NCBI GenBank assembly: GCA_902773995.1
Contig: CACYGL010000008.1
Span: 1 to 38,555 of the forward strand
From: an uncultured Coriobacteriaceae bacterium
Lineage (GTDB): Bacteria > Actinomycetota > Coriobacteriia > Coriobacteriales > Atopobiaceae
Length of the DNA: 38,555 nucleotides
Direction: 5' to 3'
The position numbers and the translations under genes are program-made. Shown here in pieces: positions 1 to 7,518 of this stretch; position 1 is the stretch's first letter; every line of letters begins with the position of its first letter. The notes below the pieces were generated by a model, which did no database searches, was not told the origin of the DNA, and was given only the letters and a program-made list of their open reading frames with translations.

Positions 1-96
1 CGCGCTCATGGGAGGTAAGGGGGTGGCTCAGGAATCGTGACGGAGTGGCTCAGAAAAAAGTGACGCCGCCGGCTCAAATCTACTTGACGGAACACA
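1..96. mobile_element. End of an IS21-family-like insertion sequence
   Basis: The sequence shows three spaced copies of a motif of the form GTGGCTCA-N(5-8)-GTGACG, starting at 23, 45 and 69. The last ends in CTTGACGGAACACA, near 96. Multiple short terminal repeats ending in a TGT..CGTCAA-type tip, read on the other strand, are typical of IS21-family ends, which carry several transposase binding sites. No istA or istB coding sequence is visible because the element runs off the left edge. The exact outer base (about 96) is an estimate. The family assignment rests on the repeat pattern only. Confidence 0.6.
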
Positions 97-741
97 GCAT
101 GTGATCCCCGATCTGCGGCGTGGGAGCCGCGTGTGTGTGAGCTGGGCGACGTGCGGCGCGCTGGGTGCGTGGTGTCTCCGCTTTGGACGCGGTTAGCCGG
201 CCTGTCCCGCTGCTGGGGACATATGCTATCAGATTAGTGACAATAAATGCCAGTGGTTGTGGTTGGGGATTCTCATGGTACAAGATGCAGTGGTTTAGAG
301 GATGAGGGAATGGGATTGATGAACGTCGATGCTCTTTCGTATGGACAAAAATGCCCTATCGAACGGGATTCGGCGGTTTGCTGCACAAAAATGCTCTATC
401 GTACGGTGCCTTTCGGCAACATATATCAATTTAGAAACCACACTTGTATAATTCAGTATATCTCGTAAAAAATATACCAAAACATGTAAGACTAGTTTAA
501 AGTTTGATAACTATTACAAGATAGCACCGTCCGATAGAGCATTTTTATGCGGCGAGGTCGAAAAACCCGTCCGATAGGACCTTTTTATGCGCCAGCCCGA
601 TATCCCGCTTCAACGTAGTCTTTGTGTTTCGCGGAAACCACGCGCCGGATCCCTATTTTCTGTATGCGAGCACTGCGGCGCGTACGCCAGCAGGAGCCAA
701 CTCTAGGAGATGCGCGATTCGGCCAAGGTTGGCTATTGCAC
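97..741. other. Intergenic region without a convincing gene
   Basis: This stretch lies between the IS end and the terminator of the minus-strand operon. The short open frames in it have no recognisable product, no good ribosome binding site and no coding-like composition. The part from about 220 to 545 is clearly richer in A and T than the rest of the window. It contains the symmetric repeat array annotated separately at 343-590. A degenerate extra half-copy of that repeat core is seen at 330-339. Confidence 0.6.
343..590. repeat. Symmetric four-unit repeat array A (40-bp period)
   Basis: Four copies of a 24-bp unit are present: two on the minus strand (343-366 and 383-406) and two on the plus strand (527-550 and 567-590). 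The plus-strand form is CCGTCCGATAGAGCATTTTT followed by ATGC. Copies within an arm are exactly 40 bp apart. All four are placed symmetrically about position 466.5, so the whole is a 248-bp imperfect inverted repeat. The similarity continues weakly into the AT-rich centre. The units read outward from the centre. No target duplication is seen at the edges. Function is unknown. Confidence 0.75.
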
Positions 742-776
742 AAAAAGCGGCGCCCAGAACTAGCCTGGGCGCCGCT
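742..776 (-). terminator. Rho-independent terminator of the 801-2822 operon
   Basis: On the minus strand a perfect 12-bp GC-rich stem (arms at 765-776 and 746-757) with a 7-nt loop is followed directly by a run of five T. It lies 25 bp past the stop codon of the small minus-strand gene at 801-1229. This is a textbook intrinsic terminator for that operon. Confidence 0.9.
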
Positions 777-800
777 ATGTTGCAAGTAAGATGTCTGCGG

Positions 801-1229
801 TTAGGCGCGCGGAGCTGCAGCAAGCTGTGCGTTGATCTTCTCGTCATCGCCGGCCTCGAGGGCGGCAAGCGAACGATAGAGCCAGGAGGTAGCATCCTGC
901 GAGAGGGCCTCGGCGTTTGCGCTGGCAGCAAAGCCGAGCAGCGTGTCGAGAAGCTGCTTGCCGGCGGAGGAGAGGGACGCGACGTCCGTTCCGGCGTGTG
1001 CGGGCACCCCGCGGTGGCCGGAGACGTGCTCGACAAAGCTGCGCACCTGCGCGACACGCTGCGGAAGGTCGGCCTCAGGCTCGGTGGCGCCGGCGGCGTT
1101 CAGGGCGTCGAGAACCACCTGCGCAGGGGTTCCACAGGGGACAAAGCCAGGCGCGTCGTCCATGGCCGCGGTGATGGTTGCGCCTAGGGCAACGGTGGCC
1201 TCGGCAAGCTCGTTCTGGATCTCGTTCAT
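801..1229 (-). CDS. Uncharacterised 142-residue protein, second gene of the DUF438 operon
   Basis: I do not recognise this protein. It is predicted to be soluble and acidic, rich in Ala, Glu and Asp. It has no signal peptide, membrane segment or obvious catalytic motif, and looks mostly helical. The start at 1229 is chosen because AAAGGAG lies at good spacing upstream. A longer in-frame read-through from the upstream gene is an artefact of that gene's frameshift. It begins 64 bp after the true end of the DUF438-type gene and is followed by a strong terminator, so the two are very likely one operon. A partner or accessory role for the hemerythrin/PAS protein is inference. Confidence 0.75.
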   Translation of the reverse strand: MNEIQNELAEATVALGATITAAMDDAPGFVPCGTPAQVVLDALNAAGATEPEADLPQRVAQVRSFVEHVSGHRGVPAHAGTDVASLSSAGKQLLDTLLGFAASANAEALSQDATSWLYRSLAALEAGDDEKINAQLAAAPRA

Positions 1230-1293
1230 GTGCTGCTCCTTTGATCTTACGGTTCGATGTGTTATCTTGTGACGCGCGGAAAACCCGCGACGC

Positions 1294-2822
1294 CTATGCC
1301 CTGAAGTGATCCCGCACGAACCCCATGCGCTGGACCACCTCCATGGTGCCAACGTAGGAACCCTCGCGGTCGCGCACGGCCATGTAGCGCACCAGCACGG
1401 GCTCGCCCTCCTTCTCCATCCAGATGTCGACGGAGTCCTGCTCGCCGCTCTTGAGCGTGGGATCTTGGGCGGGTGGCAGCTCCAGACCTCGCGGTCCAGC
1501 GCCGAAGACGGGCGCTTGAAGAGCTTCTTCTCGCCGTCGTCGTTCCAGTAGCGGTTGATATCGGTGTCGTCGACGAAGGTGATTTCCAGCGGGATGGTGT
1601 TGAGCATTGCGTCGAGCTGGGCGGGAGTCAGGCGACCGGTGGGCAGCTGCACCGCGCCCGCGGCGTCAGCCTGGTTGTCCGTGCACTTCTCGGCTGCCGC
1701 CGCGCGCTGCTGGCAGTACTCCTCACCCGCGCCCCACGTGCCGGCATCGTCAATGAGGCACAGGTCATAGCCCTTGAGGTCGGCGTACATCTGGAGCCAT
1801 TCGTCGCCCGAGAAGTTCTGGGCGCACAGGGGCAGCAGGATGTTTGCCTCCTTGTAGACCATCTCGTCGGCGCGGGTGAGGACCTTCTCGGCACGGTCGA
1901 GCCAGGTCGCGTCCTGCTCCTTTGCGCCGAGAAGCGCGCGCAGCTCGGCGCGGATCTCGTCATCGACGCCCCACATGACGTCGGAGGGGCCGGAGTAGCC
2001 GTGGCGGACCTTGAGGACGGGGTAGAGGAGGTCGCCCTTCTTGGCGTAGTGGACGCCCAGCTGGGAGAGGGTGTGCAGCTCGTCCATGGCATCGGGGGTG
2101 CCCAACGCGGCGCGCGTGCGGGCGATCTGCTCGGAGATGGCCTGGTTCTCGAGGGAGAACACGTGCATGGGATGGCCGGGGAGGTTGGTGAGGAACCTCG
2201 TGTTGAGGTCGCCCGCGCCCTGCGTGAGCGAGCCCATCACCGCCTCCTCGGCGTTGGCGATCTTCTCCTCGCGGGTGGCGCCGTGGAACAGCGCGGAGTG
2301 GACGTCGCAGAGGCGCTGCACGTCGTCAATCTTCGCGCCGCCCTCAATGAGGCCCTGCTCGGCGCGGGCAATCTCGCCGGCGTCCACGTCGCTGAAGTTC
2401 GCGACAAAGTCCGCGCGCACATCCTCGAGCGACTCGCCGGACGAGAGGCGCGCGATGTAGCTCTCGAGGAGCTTTGCGCGGCCGGCCTCGTCGAGGCCCT
2501 CGACCTTTGCGCCGAGAGGGGTGTCTGCCTGCTGATTACTGGTGGCGTCGGCCTTGGGCGCGGCTTCGGTGGCGGGAGCGTCCTCGCTGACGCCTGCGCC
2601 ATCGACCGTAAATCCGGCGGCTTCGAATGTCTTCACGGCGTCATCCAGGCTGATGCCCTTGATGGAGCACCCGCGCGGGATGGTCATCACGCGGCCAACC
2701 GTGTTGAGCGCGGCGGGCTTGGTGATATCCGTGAAGCCGAGGTCCACCATAACCAGGGTGAACTCGGGGAATTCCTCGGCGAGGTCGTGAACGCTCTTGT
2801 TGAGGTCAAGTTTCTTGCTCAT
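1294..2822 (-). pseudogene. DUF1858-DUF438-hemerythrin-PAS sensor-like protein, frame broken by a small deletion
   Basis: Domains in order: DUF1858 (about residues 1-65), an acidic linker, DUF438 (about 116-182), a hemerythrin-like HHE region (about 215-335, with His/Glu-bearing helices such as HPMHVFSLEN and HYAKKGDLLYP), and a PAS-like domain from about 400. Proteins of this architecture are found in anaerobes and are thought to sense oxygen, NO or redox state through the di-iron site; that role is from the family. After the PAS motif CHPPK (about 1470) the frame is lost. Coding resumes in another frame as TLKSGEQDSVDIW and runs to a TAG at 1294-1296, ending in GFVRDHFRA. Compared with my recollection of the family, roughly 20-30 nt, not a multiple of three, are missing at the junction. 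It may be a real mutation or an assembly error. Confidence 0.8.
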
Positions 2823-2974
2823 GGCTGCTCCTGGTCTCTTGGCCAGGCCGTCGGGCCTGGTGCGCCGTGCCGTGGGCGGTGATGCTTCGCGGACTGGCGC
2901 CGTTTGTCGAAGCTAGCATATGAGAGTAAGGAGGCGTGAACTGTTGTAGTCACAACTTCTATGGTAACAACACT

Positions 2975-3215
2975 GCATCGAAAGGGTCTTCGTTACACGA
3001 ATTTTCCGTTTTGTGCGCCGAAGTGTCCTTCGTTACATGCGGTTTTGGTGTTGGGCAAAGTACGGATGATGCATGTTGTACACGCTCGACTCAGATGGCA
3101 CAACATGTTGTGGCTATCGAGAGTCGATACTTTGAGTTCCCCAAAAACAACGTGTAACGAGAGGCAGTTCGGCGCAGCGGAGCGATTTTTTGTGTAACGA
3201 GAAGTGTTTCGATGC
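2975..3215. repeat. Symmetric four-unit repeat array B (40-bp period)
   Basis: This is an imperfect inverted repeat of 241 bp centred on position 3095. Each arm is about 88 bp and starts with GCATCGAAA at its outer edge. Each arm contains two copies of a core TCGTTACAC (or TCGTTACAT) exactly 40 bp apart: 2990-2998 and 3030-3038 on plus, 3152-3160 and 3192-3200 on minus. The arms also share TGCGCCGAA and CAAAGTA blocks. The cores read inward. The array fills most of the 423-bp gap between the start of the DUF438-type gene and the end of the DEAD-box helicase gene, and no gene is seen in this gap. There is no target duplication and no transposase. Confidence 0.8.
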
Positions 3216-3245
3216 AGGACAGCAGTCCAAACGTTGCTGAGAGAC

Positions 3246-4781
3246 CTAGCGGCGCGGCATGCCGCCGTGGTCGCCGGGATGGCGTCGGCCCTGTGGCCTG
3301 CCCGCTCTGCCAGCGGCTTCGGGTCTCTTCGCCTGAGTGCGCTGCCGGGATGCTGCTTTGCTGTGGCGACGGCCCGCCTTGGGCTTCTCGGGCGGAATGG
3401 TACTCTCGGCGGTCGGCCGGCCAGGCTTCGCCCCGCGCTGCGGTTGCGCCCTGCGCTGGGAGCGGCTCGCCACGATCTCCGCGGTGCGGGCCATGCGCTC
3501 CTCGCGTCGCTCGTCCACGAGCTTCTTGCGCTCCTTTTTGCCGGGCAGACGGTCAGCGGGCGTGCGATTGGGGTCAAGTACCAGCGGTTTCTCGCCCAGA
3601 GGGATGCCCTGCGCGCGCGGGTACACGGGGATGTTCTTGCCCATGAGTCGCTCGATGTCGCGCAGGTCGAACTCTTCCTCGGGCGTGGCAAAGGTGAGTG
3701 CCCAGCCGTACTCGCCCGCGCGACCGGTGCGACCAATGCGGTGGATGTAGTCCTCGGCGTCCGAGGGCACGTCGAGATTGACCACATACGACACGTTGGG
3801 GATGTCGATGCCGCGTGCCAGGATGTCGGTTGCCACCAGCACGCCCACCTCGCCGTCGGCAAAGCGCCTCAGCGCGCTGGCACGCTGGTTCTGGTTGCGG
3901 TTGCCGTGGATGGGGGCGCACTCGATGCCTGCCTTGCGCAGGCGCCGGCAGACGGCGTCGGCGCGGTGCTTGCCGCGCACAAAGACAATCACGCGCTCTG
4001 CGCCTTCGCGGTGCAAGATCTCGATGAGGGCGTCGTTTTTGGCCTCGTGCGAGATGGGCAGCACGTACTGGTCAATCGTTTCGGCGGCCGTTCCCTTGTG
4101 CGCAATCTCGATGCGTACGGGGTTGTTGACCAGCGACTTTGTGTTGTCCAGCACGTCGTCGGAGAGCGTCGCCGAGAAGAGCAGGGTCTGGCGGGAGGAT
4201 GGCGTCTTGGACACGATGCGGCGCATGTCGGGCAGGAAGCCCATGTCGAGCATGCGGTCCGCCTCGTCCAGAACCAGGGTCTCTACCTGCGAGAGGTTGC
4301 AGTCGCCCGAGTTGATGAGGTCGATGAGGCGCCCCGGCGTGGCAACCACCAGATCGCACCCCTTGCGGAGTGCGGCACGCTGCGGCTCGTAGGAGACGCC
4401 GCCCACGAGGACCGTTGCCGTGTGCCCCGTGCGGGCGCAGATGGCGTTTGCGACCTCCTCGATCTGGGCGGCAAGCTCGCGCGTGGGCGTGAGCACGAGC
4501 ATGAGCGGCCCCTGACCATGACGCGCGTGGCCCAGGCGGTCGAGCGTGGGAAGCAGGAAGGCGGCCGTCTTGCCGGTGCCGGTCTGTGCGGCGGCCATGA
4601 CATCGGTACCTGCGAGAACGGCGGGAATTGAGGCAGCCTGGACTGGCGTTGGTGCCTCATAGCCCATGTCGCTCACGGCGGCGAGGGCGCGGTTGGAGAG
4701 GCCGAGATCCTCAAAGCGGGTGGGGAGGTCCTTCTCGGCAGTGATAGTGGTTGATGCAATGGTGCTGCGGCGCTTGGCCAT
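3246..4781 (-). CDS. DEAD-box ATP-dependent RNA helicase (RhlE/CshA-like)
   Basis: This is a 511-residue cytoplasmic RNA helicase. It unwinds short RNA duplexes with ATP, usually in ribosome assembly, RNA decay or cold adaptation. Visible motifs in order: Q motif (FEDLGLSNRAL..PTPVQ, residues 23-48), Walker A AQTGTGKT (65-72), PTRELA, TPGRL, DEAD within VLDEADRMLDMGF, SAT, then ATDILARGIDIP and HRIGRTGRAG in the second RecA domain. The C-terminal 120 or so residues are rich in Arg, Lys, Ala and Pro and lack a folded RNA-binding domain, as in RhlE-type proteins. It is monocistronic, with array B just past its stop and a divergent regulator upstream. The specific subfamily is uncertain. Confidence 0.93.
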   Translation of the reverse strand: MAKRRSTIASTTITAEKDLPTRFEDLGLSNRALAAVSDMGYEAPTPVQAASIPAVLAGTDVMAAAQTGTGKTAAFLLPTLDRLGHARHGQGPLMLVLTPTRELAAQIEEVANAICARTGHTATVLVGGVSYEPQRAALRKGCDLVVATPGRLIDLINSGDCNLSQVETLVLDEADRMLDMGFLPDMRRIVSKTPSSRQTLLFSATLSDDVLDNTKSLVNNPVRIEIAHKGTAAETIDQYVLPISHEAKNDALIEILHREGAERVIVFVRGKHRADAVCRRLRKAGIECAPIHGNRNQNQRASALRRFADGEVGVLVATDILARGIDIPNVSYVVNLDVPSDAEDYIHRIGRTGRAGEYGWALTFATPEEEFDLRDIERLMGKNIPVYPRAQGIPLGEKPLVLDPNRTPADRLPGKKERKKLVDERREERMARTAEIVASRSQRRAQPQRGAKPGRPTAESTIPPEKPKAGRRHSKAASRQRTQAKRPEAAGRAGRPQGRRHPGDHGGMPRR

Positions 4782-5011
4782 GAAGTGGTGCTCCTAACAA
4801 CGGGAAAACGTGCGAGGAACTAGCTTACGCGATTCCCCGCGTGCACACCGAGTCACCATTTTGTCGTGGGGTATCGGGGGCGCCATACGCTAAACCCCTG
4901 GTAGACGGCATGACAGTTCTGCTGTCGTGCCGTTTTCTCCCATGCAAGCTATGCTTTCTTGCATGGAGTCTTCGCCCGGGTGATGCTGGGCCCAGGAGGG
5001 GAGAGGAACCG

Positions 5012-5689
5012 ATGGAATTTGGCGAGAGGATCAGGGCTGTGCGCACGGGCGCGGGCCTTACGCAGGAGCAGTTCGCGTCGCGCCTTGGGGTGACGCGGCA
5101 GGCGGTCTCCAATTGGGAGAACGGCCGCAACCTGCCCGACATCGAAGTGGTCATCGCCATCTCCCAGACGTTCGGCGTCTCCCTCGACGAGCTCATCCTG
5201 GGAGGAGAAGACATGACACGTACGACAGGCGAGCAGAACGACATGGCCGACAAGCTCATCCGTGATGGCAGCGAGGGCAGGTGGATGCGCATGAGCCTCG
5301 CGATGTCCATAGTGGGGGCGGTGCTCATTCTGGTCGCGGCAGTGCTGGCCGTGGTGGCCGAGAACTCGGTGAGCTACGTGGACGCGAGCGGCATGCTGCA
5401 CGAGGACTTCTGGCTGGTGCCCGTGAGCTACGCGTGTGCGGCGGCCGGCATGCTTGTGCTGCTCGCGAACTTTGTCGCGCAGCTGCGGGGCTATGGGGAA
5501 GTAGCGGCAGCAAAGCGCCCGCCAGCGGATGCGCTGGCGGGCGTGTCTTGTGCGAAAGAGACACCGGACTGCTGTGGCGTGGCTACTTCGACACGGCGTA
5601 GAAGGCGATCGACTCCTGATTCCAGCCGATGGCCCCAAGCTGGCAGTACTCATCCCAGCTCGTGGTGTAGAGGTGGGTGCCCTGGGTGA
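5012..5689 (+). CDS. XRE-family regulator with two C-terminal membrane segments; C-terminal frame doubtful
   Basis: An N-terminal Cro/C1-type helix-turn-helix (residues about 3-62, with LTQEQFASRLGVTRQAVSNW) is followed by a linker. Two hydrophobic helices (MSIVGAVLILVAAVLAVV and a later YACAAAGMLVLLANFV) would place it in the membrane. Such HTH-plus-membrane proteins are common in Firmicutes and Actinobacteria as regulators of unknown signal. The ATG at 5012 is chosen because GAGAGG precedes it and the HTH begins at once. After about residue 165 the frame reads through a perfect 12-bp hairpin and overlaps 107 bp of the convergent gene, giving an unnatural Arg/Ser/Pro-rich tail. A one-base shift in the nearby G runs would end the protein at TAG 5502-5504, before the hairpin. 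Confidence 0.7.
   Translation: MEFGERIRAVRTGAGLTQEQFASRLGVTRQAVSNWENGRNLPDIEVVIAISQTFGVSLDELILGGEDMTRTTGEQNDMADKLIRDGSEGRWMRMSLAMSIVGAVLILVAAVLAVVAENSVSYVDASGMLHEDFWLVPVSYACAAAGMLVLLANFVAQLRGYGEVAAAKRPPADALAGVSCAKETPDCCGVATSTRRRRRSTPDSSRWPQAGSTHPSSWCRGGCPG
5516..5543. terminator. Bidirectional hairpin between converging genes
   Basis: A perfect 12-bp GC-rich stem (5516-5527 with 5532-5543) closes a 4-nt loop. It is followed on the plus strand by TGTCTTGT and on the minus strand by CTTTGC, both only weakly T-rich. It lies between the XRE-family gene and the CAP-domain gene and probably ends transcription from both sides. The open frame of the XRE gene runs through it, which argues for a frame error there. 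Confidence 0.6.
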
Positions 5690-7290
5690 GCCACCGGTTG
5701 AAGAGCCGGTAGATGGGCACGCGCTGCTGGTCGTCGGAGTACGCCATGATGCCCTCCCCGTTCCAACCGATGGAGCAGAGCTGGTCGTACTCGGATTTGC
5801 TGGATGTGTAGTGGTGGTCTCCGCTGTAGGGGTTGTAGAGGCGATAGATGGGGGTGTTGCTCTTTGCGGGAGCGAGCCACGCCCTGCCCTCGCCGTTCCA
5901 GCCCAGTGAGCAGAGGTACTGATACTCGTCGTAGGACTCGGTGAAGAGGTGCTCACCGGACCACTGGTTGTACAGGCGATACATGGTCACGGTCTGGGTC
6001 TGCTGGTTACCGGAGTCGGGCGTCGTGGGCTGGCTTGGGGTGTCGGGTTGGGTTGGCGATGAGAAATTGACGTCGTAGCTCAGCGTCACGGCAGTGCCCG
6101 ATTTGGAGGTAATCCCGGACACATCCACATGGTACGCACCTTCGTAGGAGGAGCCAACGTTGCTGCTGCCAGGATTGAAAATGATGGCGTTGGGGACGGC
6201 ATACCAATTTGTGTCTACATTGAAGAAGCCGCCGGTTGGCGTCGAGCCGCTGCTGAAGTTCCACACGGTGCCGTCGCTCTTTCGAGTGACGGTCACCTTG
6301 ACGGAGCTGGCACTGGGCATGCTGTATTCTGCGGGGTTGAGCGTGATTGACCATACCGTGCCAGGCCTGAAGACGCTGTTGAGCATGTCGCCGGAGGCCG
6401 GCCAGGCGATGAAGTCGTAGTCGCTTCTTGTTGTTGTGTTGGTGGTGCCGTAGGAGCTGTCGTAAAGCTCCTCATTCCATGGGTTATCCATCACCCGCAC
6501 TGCAGTGTACCAGCAGTTCCACTCTCCAATGGGTACTCCGGCAGCCCCTATGCCCAACTGCTTGACTCCAGGATTGAGCAGCCAACGCCTGTGGCCGATC
6601 ATTTCGCGGTTGCTGGGAGAGGAATCGTCCATAAAGCTACCGATAGCCTCGCTGAGGAAGTTGCAATGCCCCCCCATAGGACGAGGATTCTGACAGGTTG
6701 CTCGTTGCGGTGGCGTACTTGCCGGCCTTGGCCTGGGCGTCGGTGATTTTATCGGGCGTGGATGGGAAGTGATCGAGTCCCTTGTTGAGCTTTGCCAGGA
6801 TCAGCGCTCCCTGCGCGGCGTTGGCATTAAGCGTGGAGTCAAGCGTGATGGTGTCAAGTCCTGCCTGCTGACGCATGAAGTTGATGTAGGCCTGCGAGTA
6901 CGCGAGCGCGTCATCGGTCAGGATGCCGGCGGTGTACGCGGTGTCGCTCGACGTGGTATCCGAGGGCGTCGAGAAGGCGACGTCGGAGTTAGGCTCCTCC
7001 GGTAGGCTCTGCCACACTGCCGTGAGCTGCGCCAATGTAAGACGCTTTCCCGAGATGCCGCTCTGTGTGGCCACAGATGGTGCGGTGGTGCCCGTGGCAA
7101 CGGTTGCCCCGCTCGAGGCAGACAGGCTCACCGGGCTTCCGCTCGTTGTGTTGTCTGCGCGGGCCACCGATGGTATTGCGGTGGCGACGAGTAGGGCGAG
7201 AAGAACCGCCAGCGCTCCTCGGCCAACACGCCTCAAGGCATGAGGGCGCAGCCTCTCGCATCTGTGGGCGGCAGATGGTGTCCTCGTCAT
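5583..7290 (-). pseudogene. Secreted CAP-domain protein with DUF5648-type repeats, broken at a G7 run
   Basis: The first part (7290 to about 6675) has an Arg-rich start and a signal peptide (GALAVLLALLVATAIPSVARA), a Ser/Thr-rich linker, and the front of a CAP/SCP-like domain (INFMRQQAGLDTITLD, LDHFPSTPDKI). At a run of seven C on the plus strand (6669-6675), G7 in the message, the frame shifts. With six G the reading continues as YGGHCNFLSEAIGSFM and GHRRWLLNPGV, the rest of the CAP domain. The C-terminus carries three repeats of about 43 residues of the form YRLYN..SG.H.YT....EY..L...GW..EG, matching DUF5648. The start at 7290 has GGAGGT upstream. The protein is probably cell-surface or secreted. 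The run length makes slipped-strand (phase-variable) loss or a sequencing error equally possible. Confidence 0.8.
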
Positions 7291-7451
7291 GGGTGACCTC
7301 CAGACCATGTAGGAGCTACATACAGACGTTCATACACCTAAAAGAGGACTTGGCATTGTTAATATCTATAAGGAGTCTTGGTAACAGCTTGAATGCATTA
7401 TTCGGAACATTGCGTTTGCATCGCACGGGTCTGCTGTGTGTTGCGGGCGAG

Positions 7452-7484
7452 AAAAACGGCCGGGTCGAGATTCGACCCGGCCGT
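7452..7484 (-). terminator. Rho-independent terminator of the surface protein gene
   Basis: A 13-bp perfect stem (7456-7468 with 7472-7484) with a 3-nt loop, read on the minus strand, ends in a run of five T. It lies 35 bp beyond the stop codon of the large surface protein gene at 7519-9696. Confidence 0.9.
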
Positions 7485-7518
7485 TGTGGCCGTTCAGGCT
7501 ATATGGCCAGCTGGATGG

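Noticed and set aside
343..590. Array A (and B) as a CRISPR array
   Set aside because: Only two units per arm, arms inverted, no uniform spacers and no cas genes nearby.
1473..2882. Long plus-strand open frame opposite the DUF438-type gene
   Set aside because: It is an antisense shadow of a high-GC gene, with no ribosome binding site or protein-like motifs.
2975..3215. Array B as a MITE of the IS21-like element at the left edge
   Set aside because: Its cores differ from the GTGGCTCA-type terminal repeats, spacing is 40 rather than about 22 bp, and no target duplication is seen.
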